Shown here: positions 57,801 to 60,589 of the stretch, piece after piece | How the letters are laid out: each line of letters begins with the position of its first letter | Position numbering within the stretch: the first letter of the stretch is position 1 | Origin: Sipunculus nudus | Lineage: Eukaryota; Annelida; Sipuncula; Golfingiida; Sipunculidae | Length of the DNA stretch: 64,000 bases | Assembly: GCA_026874595.1 (NCBI GenBank) | Contig: CM049311.1 | Location: 76,770,453 to 76,834,452 of the forward strand | Reading direction: 5' to 3' | The notes under the pieces: generated by a model | Database searches by the model: none | Seen by the model: the letters and a program-made list of their open reading frames with translations, nothing else | What the model was told of the DNA's origin: nothing | Position numbers and translations under genes: made by a program

Positions 57801-60589
57801 TTTATCAATGCTGTAAACTGATATTCAGTGAGGGCTGTTCCAGATAAAGGAGTATTCTGTAACATTTCAAATATCTCCGTATGGATTTCCCCTACAGAAG
57901 TTGCTGCCACAAACTGAAGCATACTGTCAACTAGATCACTTTCTAGAATATTTAGTGGATGCCTAGATTTGGTTTGTTTTGATATGGTCTGTACAAGTTG
58001 TGTCAGGCAGTTAGTGATCATTTCTGATGTTTGGTCCTCATGGATGGAGAAGTTCAGAAAATATCTACACACACATTTTAGATCTGACAGTGAAAAATAA
58101 CTGTGAAAACACGCTACTGTAGTGACCAATTGTTCCGACAGAACTTGCAACTTCTCCTCAATGTTATCACCCTCTTTGCTCAGAACACCTCCAACTCTCA
58201 AAGCATCTATAACTCTATTGGCATAGAAGTCAATCATATTTCTACAGGCATTTTGTGTTTTCTGTGTCATACATCCAATAATAGTCATGACAGTATTAGT
58301 GAGCAGGATAGCATGCTGCTTCTCTAATTTTGGCAACTTGCCAGAAAATTCCCTTAAGAACCATTTTGTCATGAGTGGATGCTCCAGGATATACTTAAAA
58401 ATCACTTCACTTTGTACCTTGCTTGGTAACCCAGACTCAGTTTTAGTCATATCTGTTGAGGACTCATTTTCTTCTGTTTCCATAAGTGAATTTGTATTTT
58501 CTGTCTCGATGTCCATCATGGCAGCTGTACTGTTCTCTGAGACCTGTTCTGTGTGTGATGTCTGAACAACTCTGAGAAGGATGTCATTATAAAACTGTAC
58601 ACCAACCTGTGCATCACTCTTTGTCTGAAAGAAAAAGAATAAAACCTTAAAATGTACAACACAGAAACTGAAATATTTATCACTGGTACATTATACATTA
58701 TTGCTACCAAGCAACCACAAGTGATACATGATTATTAGAAAGAGCTTTGCTTCAGTAGAATTTGTTTTCACAATAATAGGTAATAATACAGAGAAAGTGG
58801 CATGCTTTCGAGTTTCGATAACAGCAGTTTAAATCTAGACAAGGATGCAAATATTTTAGTCATATTTTACATAGCCTACAAAAGTTGTTTTACTAAAAAT
58901 TAACCAGGAGGACTGTTATATACTTTTTTGTACTTTCCAACAACACCCACCATGTGAGAAAAAGGATTCCATTATAACTGAACATTTTTGATAATCATCA
59001 TTCATGTTTGTTGAATTACTGATTCCATACATGCATATGATTGCCAAAAAAGTTTTGGGAAGCTCAAAAATTGAAGTTGGTTACCACAGATGATGGAATT
59101 AAACTTTGGGTTGTACATTCACATAAAATCTTTAGTGTTAATCACTCAGTCACAGAGCTATGTGCAGCAATATCCATGCAGTAGAATGGATTACCATTGT
59201 CTGTAGTTTTCTGTATGATTTTGGTCACTACTCAGAGTACTGTATTATATTCTAATCATCATAGGAGATAACAAACACATCTGTGAATCTAATTAATTAC
59301 ATGATAATTATATATTAGTTTGTCTTTTAACTGCCTGAGTCTGTATGAAACAATTTGTCAAATACTTTACATTACCTGTTTGAGTTTGCTTGTATAGTAA
59401 GTTAGGTACAGTAGCACCTGCTTGATTACAGGTAACCGGTCTTCATCGAATGTCCCATCAACAGCTTCCATGACCTTGTCCTTAACCTTTGAGAGGCAAC
59501 TAGGGCCAAGTTCAAAGGTCGCAAGAAGGAGGTCAGGCAGAGTGTACCATCCAGCAAGAACCTCTTCAACTCCTCCAGGTGCCCAGTTTTCTTTGTCCTA
59601 TGCAAAATGGATTATAAAAATTAAAAATCAGAGTTATTAGTATTTATGGTTATTTCTAAACAACTAACTGGTAGTTATCAGGGTCAACAATGTCTTACAT
59701 TTTACAGTAACCAGTAAAATTGGCAGTAATAAAACAAATAGCAGTTTTCATAGTAAGTATAACAATAAGACACTATGCACATTCTCTATGATTACAGTTT
59801 CCTTGAGTTGTTAGATGTGATCTGTTGATATCATTTCTTCAAATTTATACATATACATGGTGTTCATAGATGGAGTCTGGTGTGGATTGAGCTTGAAGCC
59901 ACCCATTTACCTACCCTTTCTGTAGGATTTATGTGGCTTACTCTGAACACACATTAATGAACTCTGGGTAATTCCTGTTAAGAAAAGTTCTTGTTATGCC
60001 TCTGTGACGGATGTATGAGCTTGTTTAACTACAAGGCGTTTGTAAACACGGTACATGTGCCAACATTGACACACAGAAAAACATGTAAGCTGAGATAGTT
60101 GGTTGCATATTTGCAGAACCTGAAAAGTCACTAGTTCCAATACGCACTTTGCAAAACTCTGGTTCATCTGACCTGTCACCAGATGTCCTTTTGAATGTGT
60201 TTGGATTATTTTGGTGGGCCCCCCACATGCTATAAACACATGGATATAAGCTAATCAAACAGCCTGTGTGAGGTGGGATCGAGGACTCTGGGCTATCTTT
60301 AATAAAAGGTTCCGGGATTATCTTTAGTTAACAGCTGTCAGACATCAGAATAGGCCCCTTTAAGAGTTTGAAATGAGGATCTCCCAACTATTCAAGGTGT
60401 TAATCACAATTAGGTGTGAATTCCTTGTATGTACCTGGTTCATCACAGGAGACCAATGTGACAGGAAGGCGTGCAGTCTGGGCATCTGATGACTTAAACT
60501 GTACTGACTGAACCCATGGCTTAGGGTCACTGGGTGCATCTGTAGACTGGCCACTTCCAATAAAGCTTCTTCAGTAAACTTCAGAACAT
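12505..60589 (-). CDS. URB1: URB1/NPA1 orthologue, nucleolar 60S assembly factor (5' end outside window)
   Basis: URB1 is a very large alpha-solenoid protein of the nucleolus. Yeast Npa1/Urb1 works in early pre-60S particles, and the animal protein is needed for pre-rRNA processing. Seventeen exons were read on the minus strand: 60589-60435, 59597-59376, 58624-57640, 55302-55162, 54328-54078, 52609-52542, 51717-51560, 38438-38328, 38152-38089, 32325-32163, 31111-31015, 30580-30308, 29816-29710, 29301-29158, 22495-22386, 18142-17951 and 13357-12505. All borders are AG/GT, all phases agree, and the joined frame has no stop before 12505. The visible part is about 1,363 residues against about 2,270 for human URB1, so roughly 900 N-terminal residues, including the Npa1 domain, lie beyond the window. 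Recognition rests on recalled family resemblance, strongest in the NopRA1-like block (exons 29158-31111, with VPDFFKLFYSSALE and TERAWILALLREGL). No alignment was run. Confidence 0.9.
13358..14642. other. URB1 last intron, unique-looking AT-rich part
   Basis: No exon, RNA gene or recognisable repeat was seen. Low GC throughout. Confidence 0.4.
14643..15120 (+). mobile_element. Family E MITE, near full length (E1)
   Basis: It begins TTAAAGGGGTCTATTCTGAT, then ATCTGACATCTATT, and ends ...GTAAGTGAGTAGCTGGCTTTA. Read from the other end it starts TAAAGCCAGCTA, so the termini form an imperfect inverted repeat (TTAAAG....CTATTC). It contains GCTGTGTTTACTTACAG and CATTATAAGAACTTTTACC. Other copies lie at 29853-30270, 52047-52456 (minus) and 59885-60363 (minus). 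Confidence 0.6.
15121..16355. other. URB1 intron sequence, no feature
   Basis: The plus frame at 15226-15534 and the overlapping frames at 15784-16054 have no recognisable motifs or splice context. Confidence 0.35.
16356..16618 (-). mobile_element. tRNA-derived SINE-like element
   Basis: Read on the minus strand it starts GTGGGTGCGTAATGGTTAGT, then GTGCTGGACATTAGACC, like the A-box half of a tRNA promoter, although no good B box is seen. It continues through AAATGGGTACTAGTCTTGGG and TTTTAGTTCCCTAGGCAGCG to AAGCCCAAAAGGCTAGTAAA. About 260 bp. The tRNA relation is inferred from the head only. Confidence 0.5.
17077..17092. repeat. Poly-C run
   Basis: A long uninterrupted C tract. It gives a poly-Gly artefact on the minus strand. 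Confidence 0.9.
17305..17950. repeat. URB1: Minisatellite made of the URB1 exon end plus splice donor
   Basis: On the minus strand the 29-bp unit reads CAAACAGCTGGCCAG/GTAATACCCATATT (slash marks the splice position). This is exactly the end of the exon at 17951 plus its intron start. About 20 intronic copies follow the real donor. Some units are 38-41 bp, and their extra bases (CACACTCAAACAGC type) resemble exon sequence further upstream (TACACAATGCTCAAACAGC). Most units keep CAG/GTAATA. Units nearest the exon are the most uniform; distal units are diverged, several with TAGCCAG, TTATC or CCCAG changes. Confidence 0.9.
17951..18142 (-). CDS. URB1: URB1 penultimate exon
   Basis: 192 bp, phase 2 to 2. 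The acceptor is TTTTTTTCAG/CACCAG and the donor CTGGCCAG/GTAATA. The peptide starts TSNIPEQTSLCHILHDLW and ends MLHAMYTMLKQLA. The last 17 or so exon bases plus the donor are repeated about 20 times in the intron that follows, so the true 5' splice site is the first of a long tandem series. Confidence 0.87.
18240..18301. repeat. (TA)n microsatellite
   Basis: A TA run with a few TG interruptions at its start, about 100 bp upstream of the penultimate URB1 exon. A shorter AT run lies at 18706-18731. Confidence 0.95.
18302..18914. other. URB1 intron, no feature
   Basis: AT-rich sequence with nothing recognised apart from the short AT run at 18706-18731. Confidence 0.4.
18915..19550 (+). pseudogene. 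5'-truncated LINE: C-terminal end of ORF2 plus 3' UTR
   Basis: Plus-strand translation gives LRLKSSTLKGDLFSHGLLND, then a zinc-knuckle-like CSCGHAYEDAFHFFFECPLY, which is the conserved C-terminal motif of many non-LTR retrotransposon ORF2 proteins (C-x-C-G...E...H-F-F...C-P-x-Y). It ends at a stop at 19247-19249. The 3' UTR ends TTGAAATAAATATGTTTAAA. It is a different lineage from the LINE at 40-49 kb. Reverse transcriptase and endonuclease are absent. Confidence 0.7.
19934..20934 (+). mobile_element. Family D element, Helentron-like, about 1.0 kb
   Basis: The 5' subterminal AGCCCTCAGCC (19935-19945) is the reverse complement of GGCTGAGGGCT at the 3' end. The 3' end folds as TAGCCC(AT)CAGCC-TAAG-GGCTG(A)GGGCTA and finishes CTAA at 20931-20934. 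Three tandem modules of about 300 bp carry GTCACCCATCTTCGAACTTG and the box at 20297 (perfect) and 20599 (two mismatches). An ACGGACGGACGG run lies at about 20873. No coding capacity. Confidence 0.65.
20935..21935. other. URB1 intron, no feature
   Basis: The plus frame at 21653-21916 (87 codons) shows no motif and is not supported. The flanking 21590-21800 stretch is somewhat GC-richer, without explanation. Confidence 0.35.
21936..22140 (+). repeat. Family E MITE, 5' fragment
   Basis: TTTAAGGGGCCTATTCTGAT then AGCTGATGTCTATTTACTA matches the E terminus and is followed by a degraded interior. The 3' end is missing. Confidence 0.45.
22386..22495 (-). CDS. URB1: URB1 exon
   Basis: 110 bp, phase 0 to 2. 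The acceptor is GCTTTACAG/GGCCAG and the donor CACAGAG/GTAGGT. The peptide is GQVLDVIRRAVGEKVVAMDL, then VKQHGFVVWLDGVITQ. The 62-bp satellite array begins about 115 bp upstream of its acceptor. Confidence 0.88.
22612..24916. repeat. 62-bp satellite array, about 37 units
   Basis: The unit starts ACAATATGATATGTATTACA, continues ATACTTCACTTATGATAGAT and ends AAATGATCCTATACATTATCTG; unit starts were checked at 22681, 22743 and 22805. Differences between units are few (ACATGA versus AAATGA, TTATCTC versus TTATCTG, CTCATG versus CTTATG). AAATGA units dominate the central and distal part and more varied ACATGA/CTTGA units the proximal part, which suggests local homogenisation. The array is intronic, in the intron between the exons at 29158 and 22495. 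Confidence 0.95.
24917..25115 (+). repeat. Family E MITE fragment starting at a TGTTTACA palindrome
   Basis: TTTGTAAACAC (919-929 of 24 kb) AGCA GTGTTTACAAA (934-944) is an 11-bp perfect inverted repeat with a 4-base loop, directly at the end of the 62-bp array. It continues AAACAAGTTCATACATCCTT then AGAACTTTTCAC, as in the E copies. Confidence 0.5.
25401..26103. mobile_element. Foldback-type element with about 100-bp inverted repeats
   Basis: The left arm at 25401-25493 (GACGTTTCAGACACGGACGT ... GGCCTTTTAGCAAGGGAGGA ... CAGATCAATATT) is inverted at 25985-26101 (GATCTGTCTGAAATGTTCTC ... AAAAAGGCCTGTC ... GTGTCCGAAACATCCTAC). Each arm has repeated GGACATTT(C/T)(G/A)GAC units. The AT-rich core of about 490 bp has no open frame. 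Confidence 0.75.
26104..29157. other. URB1 intron, mostly featureless; GC-richer patch at 27000-27420
   Basis: No exon in phase and no known repeat was recognised. The patch at 27000-27420 has open frames on both strands (135 codons on plus) rich in Pro, without motifs. It could be an unrecognised repeat or a conserved non-coding segment. Frames at 28096-28305 and 28871-29074 are not supported. Confidence 0.35.
29158..29301 (-). CDS. URB1: URB1 exon (NopRA1-like block)
   Basis: 144 bp, 48 codons, phase 0 to 0. The acceptor is GTTTGTTGTAG/TATAAG and the donor ACAAGG/GTATGC. The peptide is YKTERAWILALLREGLRETA, then DYRIFEKKYTFKFLQSFFSS. A different frame gives a longer open stretch here but does not splice in phase. 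Confidence 0.9.
29302..29709. other. URB1 intron, no feature
   Basis: AT-rich. An ACATGTACATGTACA palindrome lies near 29347. Confidence 0.4.
29710..29816 (-). CDS. URB1: URB1 exon (NopRA1-like block)
   Basis: 107 bp, phase 1 to 0. The acceptor is CTTTCAG/AGGTG and the donor CTAGAG/GTCAGC. The peptide starts VYMYQPITTFLLVKPTVD and ends VPDFFKLFYSSALE. The open frame continues into the intron, but the next exon resumes the family pattern exactly at YKTERAW, which fixes the donor. Confidence 0.9.
29853..30270 (+). mobile_element. Family E MITE (E2), 3'-truncated
   Basis: GAAGGGGTCATTCGAATATC then TGACGTTTATTTACTAG through CATTAAAAGAACTTTTCTTT. It stops at about 30270, roughly 40 bp short of the URB1 exon donor at 30307, and lacks the last 100 bp or so of the family. 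Confidence 0.55.
30308..30580 (-). CDS. URB1: URB1 exon (NopRA1-like block)
   Basis: 273 bp, phase 1 to 1. The acceptor is TTTCTGCAG/AAAATA and the donor CAGCCAG/GTATGT. The peptide runs ENIVHCKKFIEKNCLGYTL, then LWRHLEGAKF, then KPNQKLACIISVFLIKAVQL. This is one of the best-conserved stretches of the family. A truncated E-family MITE ends about 40 bp from the donor. On the plus strand, 30452-30462 reads GGTGGCGCCAC by chance (codons for WRHL). Confidence 0.9.
30581..31014. other. URB1 intron, no feature
   Basis: AT-rich and non-repetitive by eye. Confidence 0.4.
31015..31111 (-). CDS. URB1: URB1 exon (start of NopRA1-like block)
   Basis: 97 bp, phase 0 to 1. The acceptor is GTTTTGCAG/GTGGAC and the donor GGCCCAG/GTGAGA. 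The peptide ends YDPAFILPMFAHLLGP, the URB1 signature YDP..LLP.F..LL that opens the conserved C-terminal region. Confidence 0.88.
31112..32162. other. URB1 intron, no feature
   Basis: Contains a T/G-rich tract at 32100-32130 (T10, then a G-rich run). The Pro-rich minus-strand frame there is an artefact of the run beyond the exon donor. Confidence 0.4.
32163..32325 (-). CDS. URB1: URB1 exon
   Basis: 163 bp, phase 2 to 0. The acceptor is ACATGACAG/GCCTTA and the donor GTAAAT/GTAAGA. An in-frame donor six bases earlier (ACT/GTAAAT) is possible but weaker. The peptide is PYIWGKQALDHYL, then GPSLLKQTPPDKVLEVIDEA, ending ALSFPLRRTVN. This fits the URB1 block that follows DQKIL. Confidence 0.87.
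32326..32949. other. URB1 intron, no feature
   Basis: AT-rich sequence; no motif or repeat recognised. Confidence 0.4.
32950..33132. mobile_element. Small Tc1/pogo-type MITE, degraded
   Basis: The right end read on the minus strand is TACAGTGAATCCTGTGCAAT then AAGACCACTTGTGG. The left end is ATATTGAAACTCTGTCTGAA then ACACCACCTGTC, and internal TATTAAGACCA and TTAAGACCACTT repeats are present. This is the CAGTG(A/G)AACCTxT...TAAGACCAC style of ends. The left terminus is poor. Confidence 0.4.
33374..37970 (+). mobile_element. Family B element (B3), interrupted by an A element
   Basis: It starts AACAAGGCCTACAGGCCTAA then TGCGAACCTGTGCATTGGG and ends GCATAAGCTCACAGGTTTGCTAA. A perfect box lies at 37440-37451, with further diverged boxes (GGTGGCACCACC, GGTGGTGCCACC). 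A T-rich stretch of about 60 bp (37579-37635) is extra compared with the other B copies. An A element sits at 33555-34731. It lies in the URB1 intron between the exons at 38089 and 32325. Confidence 0.7.
33555..34731 (+). mobile_element. Family A element nested in B3
   Basis: It starts CTAGGGACCCATGGGTCTCA then AGGCTCAGTTGA and ends CTCAGTTGACTTACAGTCAG then CTGAGCTTA. The same place in B1 (about 583) and B4 (about 56150) reads CACACAACACAAAAAT without the insert. Comparing the three shows no target duplication beyond one A. Contains a GACAGACAGACAGACAT run and a second ACGG-type run at about 34660. Confidence 0.75.
38089..38152 (-). CDS. URB1: URB1 exon (short)
   Basis: 64 bp, phase 1 to 2. 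The acceptor is TTTTTTCAG/ATCAG and the donor CACAG/GTGAGT. It encodes DQKILKLIQMYENNGAKMQE, a highly characteristic URB1 segment. A long TA microsatellite lies about 50 bp upstream of its acceptor. Confidence 0.87.
38200..38264. repeat. (TA)n microsatellite
   Basis: About 31 TA units between two URB1 exons, roughly 50 bp from the acceptor of the exon at 38152. Confidence 0.95.
38328..38438 (-). CDS. URB1: URB1 exon
   Basis: 111 bp, phase 1 to 1. The acceptor is TTTACTTTCAG/GATCTC and the donor GTTACAG/GTGGGA. The peptide is GSLIDLLTSLCQREPRCC, then GLLFAAYTGSLRVT, close to the URB1 pattern of a Leu-rich helix followed by an Ala-Tyr-Gly turn just before the DQKIL motif of the next exon. Confidence 0.87.
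38588..39123 (+). repeat. Family A 5' part, truncated
   Basis: AACAAGAGACCTATGGTCAC then GGTGCTCAGCTC matches the A 5' end. No A 3' hairpin follows; element C begins at about 39124. Confidence 0.45.
39124..40281 (+). mobile_element. Family C element, left part (split by LINE)
   Basis: It begins CTAGGCACCGCAGGTGCCAT then AGTATCCCCAGACAA. Three modules each have a perfect box (39293, 39719, 40047) followed by CAGTCTTCTGC or CAGTTTCTGGAACATGACAA and GTGACCTTG...CAAGGTCATCC. It is cut at 40281 by the LINE and resumes at 49656. Confidence 0.65.
40709..41549 (+). pseudogene. LINE ORF1 (RNA-binding protein), one frameshift
   Basis: The first part (40709-41038) is hydrophilic with a heptad-like coiled coil (KLQEMLNQMKSDIIVEFQKK and following). 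The frame changes in the A10-12 run near 41015. The second part continues as LRKLNIKIFRIEEGERGEDC ... VAHCVGRF ... RLILVKFMRRDDK, the RRM plus C-terminal fold typical of L1-type ORF1 proteins (transposase_22). About 280 residues if the homopolymer frameshift is ignored. The protein would package LINE RNA. Confidence 0.8.
41786..45550 (+). pseudogene. LINE ORF2 (APE endonuclease + reverse transcriptase), broken
   Basis: The start ATG is taken at 41786. Endonuclease motifs: LSLNVRGM (41811), QETH, INSYAPN, WGGDFNF (near 42240) and, at its end, ETYHSAITL (S-D/A-H like site). RT motifs: KSPGNDGLPKEFY, LIPKPDKD...SWRPISLL, GADLQAAFDSINH (box A), RGTRQGDP and FADDITIF (catalytic ADD). Frameshifts lie near 42000, 42975, 43190, 43795, 43880 and 44350; stops near 43666, 43998 and 44197. 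The C-terminal end is cut off at 45544 by the inserted A element, and the frame seems to resume at 49077 and stop at 49142. Confidence 0.85.
45545..49076 (+). mobile_element. Family A element nested in the LINE
   Basis: It starts AAGTGACCCATGGGTCATGA then CGCTCAGCTGACT. It ends with the perfect-type hairpin AGCTCAGATGACT-TTC-AGTCAGCTGAGCT at 49048-49076, followed by AAAAA. Six modules of about 340 bp at 47060-49000 carry CAGGTGGCGCCACCAGTCTG (perfect box at 48737), GAAACTGATGGAACA, ATGCCAAAAATCATGACCAT and GAAGGATATGGGTAACAGAG. The interior 45723-47056 is a second inserted element. No target duplication is seen. Confidence 0.8.
45723..47056 (+). mobile_element. C2 element nested in the A element
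   Basis: The 5' GTATCTGCCAAAA (about 45757) is mirrored by the 3' TTTTGGCGGGTAC (about 47044-47056). The 3' end folds as GTATCC..AAAAC-TTC-GTTTT..GGGTAC. The interior has alternating modules of 125-145 bp with perfect boxes at 46129, 46565 and 46843. It is inserted in the A-rich tract that precedes the TACARGTGGC box of an A module: left flank GTAAACTTTAAAAA, right flank TACAAGTGGCTCCACCAGTC. Boundaries are approximate at the 5' side. Confidence 0.6.
49077..49639 (+). pseudogene. LINE ORF2 last codons, 3' UTR and A tail
   Basis: Right of the A insertion, AAAAAGTGGGAACAG continues the LINE frame for about 21 codons to TGA at 49140-49142. The 3' UTR includes a TATATATA run near 49197 and TTAAATAAAAATACAAG near 49530. 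The tail is AAATAAGAAAAAATAAGAA repeated, then poly-A. Confidence 0.7.
49656..50086 (+). mobile_element. Family C element, right part
   Basis: It resumes TTTTTGACTTATAATGCTCA exactly as the module at 39968 continues, and ends CATAGTATCCCCTGACTTTG then TCTGGAGATAC. The terminal TTGTCTGGAGATAC is the reverse complement of the 5' GTATCyCCAGACAA apart from one base, and the 3' end can fold back on AGTATCCCC. Confidence 0.65.
50087..50519. other. URB1 intron, no feature
   Basis: Includes a G11 run at about 50432 followed by a GC-richer stretch. No coding support. Confidence 0.4.
50520..51304 (+). repeat. Family A 3' part with intact hairpin
   Basis: It shares AAAGTTGGGCAAATTTAAGG-like, GGGCCCATAACTT and AGGAGATTTTGGGGACATCT with 4200-5700. 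It ends AGCTCAGATGACT-TAT-AGTCAGCTGAGCTTAAAA (hairpin 51274-51302). No A 5' end was found. Confidence 0.6.
51560..51717 (-). CDS. URB1: URB1 exon
   Basis: 158 bp, phase 2 to 1. The acceptor is CTTTGAAG/GTATCAC and the donor TTGAAAG/GTATGA. The peptide runs YHFTNADMLHIVHHLVGV to DSKDDKLK. Its phase-1 end joins in frame to the exon at 38438 across a 13-kb intron filled with nested transposons. Confidence 0.85.
51718..52046. other. URB1 intron, no feature
   Basis: AT-rich; nothing recognised. Confidence 0.4.
52047..52456 (-). mobile_element. Family E MITE (E3), inverted
   Basis: On the plus strand it runs TTAAAGCCAGCTATTCTCGT ... TAATGCCTCTGTGATGGATG ... TATTTTGGCAGGCCCCCAAC ... ATGTCAGATAATAGAATAGG then TCCCTTTAA. 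Both ends show TTAAAG....CTATTC. Confidence 0.6.
52542..52609 (-). CDS. URB1: URB1 exon (short)
   Basis: 68 bp, phase 0 to 2. The acceptor is ATTTTTACAG/GATCTT and the donor TTGAG/GTACAG. It encodes DLDEAELSMAGLDGTKFIR followed by NCL. It is too short to show as a long open frame and was found by matching phase and splice sites between its neighbours. Confidence 0.8.
53061..53645 (+). mobile_element. Family A element, short deletion copy
   Basis: It has both termini: ACAAGTGACCAATGGGTCAT then GACAATCAGCTGACT, and the 3' hairpin AGCTCAGATGACT-TAC-AGTCAGCTGAGCT at 53614-53642 followed by AAAAAA. One imperfect box (GGTGGCGCCATA) lies near 53273. A G run of about 25 (53399-53424) is inside. At 585 bp it is the smallest two-ended A copy here. 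Confidence 0.75.
53399..53424. repeat. Poly-G run
   Basis: About 25 consecutive G residues, with strong G-quadruplex potential, inside the short A element. The length may be inaccurate in assembly. Confidence 0.9.
54078..54328 (-). CDS. URB1: URB1 exon
   Basis: 251 bp, phase 1 to 0. The acceptor is CTTTTCAAG/AGGCAC and the donor GTGGAG/GTTTGT, which is a weak donor. The peptide starts EAQSCFHQVIQLMKN and carries a lysine/methionine-rich run (NKKMMMKKQRDAEAEK) near its end. The open frame continues past 54328 into intron and past 54078 by two residues; neither extension is coding. Confidence 0.83.
54430..54715 (+). repeat. Family F-like modules, diverged
   Basis: Two units of about 130 bp with GACAGGTCTGAAATTCCAAA, GGAGCCCTCATAGACACCAA and TGTGTGTGAAAGAAAAT, related to the units at 7823-8220. 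They adjoin the exon at 54328. Confidence 0.5.
54823..54868. repeat. (GT)n(GA)n microsatellite
   Basis: About 8 GT units followed by about 11 GA units with AA interruptions. Confidence 0.9.
55162..55302 (-). CDS. URB1: URB1 exon
   Basis: 141 bp, phase 1 to 1. The acceptor is CATTAAG/GACGCAC, with a poor pyrimidine tract, and the donor CAGCAAG/GTACAG. The peptide includes VVVNNLYQTAGPALFNLL and ends LNALFQVIPQQ. Confidence 0.8.
55303..55974. other. URB1 intron, no feature
   Basis: No repeat or exon recognised. Confidence 0.4.
55975..57543 (+). mobile_element. Family B element (B4), short copy with both ends
   Basis: It starts AACAAGGCCTACAGGCCTAA then TGTGAACCAGTGCATTGG and ends CACACCATCGCATAAGCTCA then CAGGTTCGCTAA. 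It has the 22-bp TGATCACATG minisatellite (56798-56908) but lacks the 182-bp tandem of B1. It ends about 97 bp from the URB1 donor at 57639. It supplies the empty site for the A insertion in B3. Confidence 0.75.
57640..58624 (-). CDS. URB1: URB1 long central exon with acidic linker
   Basis: 985 bp, phase 0 to 1. The acceptor is TTTCTTTCAG/ACAAAG and the donor TTGAAGG/GTAATG. It opens with TKSDAQVGVQFYNDILLRVV, followed by about 35 residues rich in E, S, T and D, probably a disordered linker. About 250 residues of amphipathic helical repeat follow, ending PMMTDYLSLK. The ATG at 58519 is internal: the frame is open upstream to the splice acceptor, so it is not taken as a start. Confidence 0.88.
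58625..59375. other. URB1 intron, no feature
   Basis: No repeat family member was recognised. The minus frame continuing beyond 58624 is intronic. Confidence 0.4.
59376..59597 (-). CDS. URB1: URB1 exon
   Basis: 222 bp, 74 whole codons (phase 0 to 0). The acceptor is GCATAG/GACAAAG and the donor AAACAG/GTAATG. The peptide starts DKENWAPGGVEEVLAGWY and ends YLTYYTSKLKQ. The plus-strand open frame here is a shadow. Confidence 0.85.
59885..60363 (-). mobile_element. Family E MITE (E4), inverted
   Basis: On the plus strand it runs TTGAAGCCACCCATTTACCT ... CTTGTTATGCCTCTGTGACG ... GCGTTTGTAAACACGG ... ATTTTGGTGGGCCCCCCACA ... AGACATCAGAATAGGCCCCTTTAA. Near full length. It ends about 70 bp from the URB1 exon donor at 60434. 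Confidence 0.6.
60435..60589 (-). CDS. URB1: URB1 exon (first visible)
   Basis: 155 bp. The acceptor AG is at 60591-60590 after a weak pyrimidine tract, and the donor CAG/GTACAT is at 60434. It starts with two bases that complete a codon from an upstream exon outside the window, and it ends on a codon boundary. The peptide begins VLKFTEEALLEVASLQ and ends LSHWSPVMNQ. No upstream partner exon was found before 64000. Confidence 0.8.
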
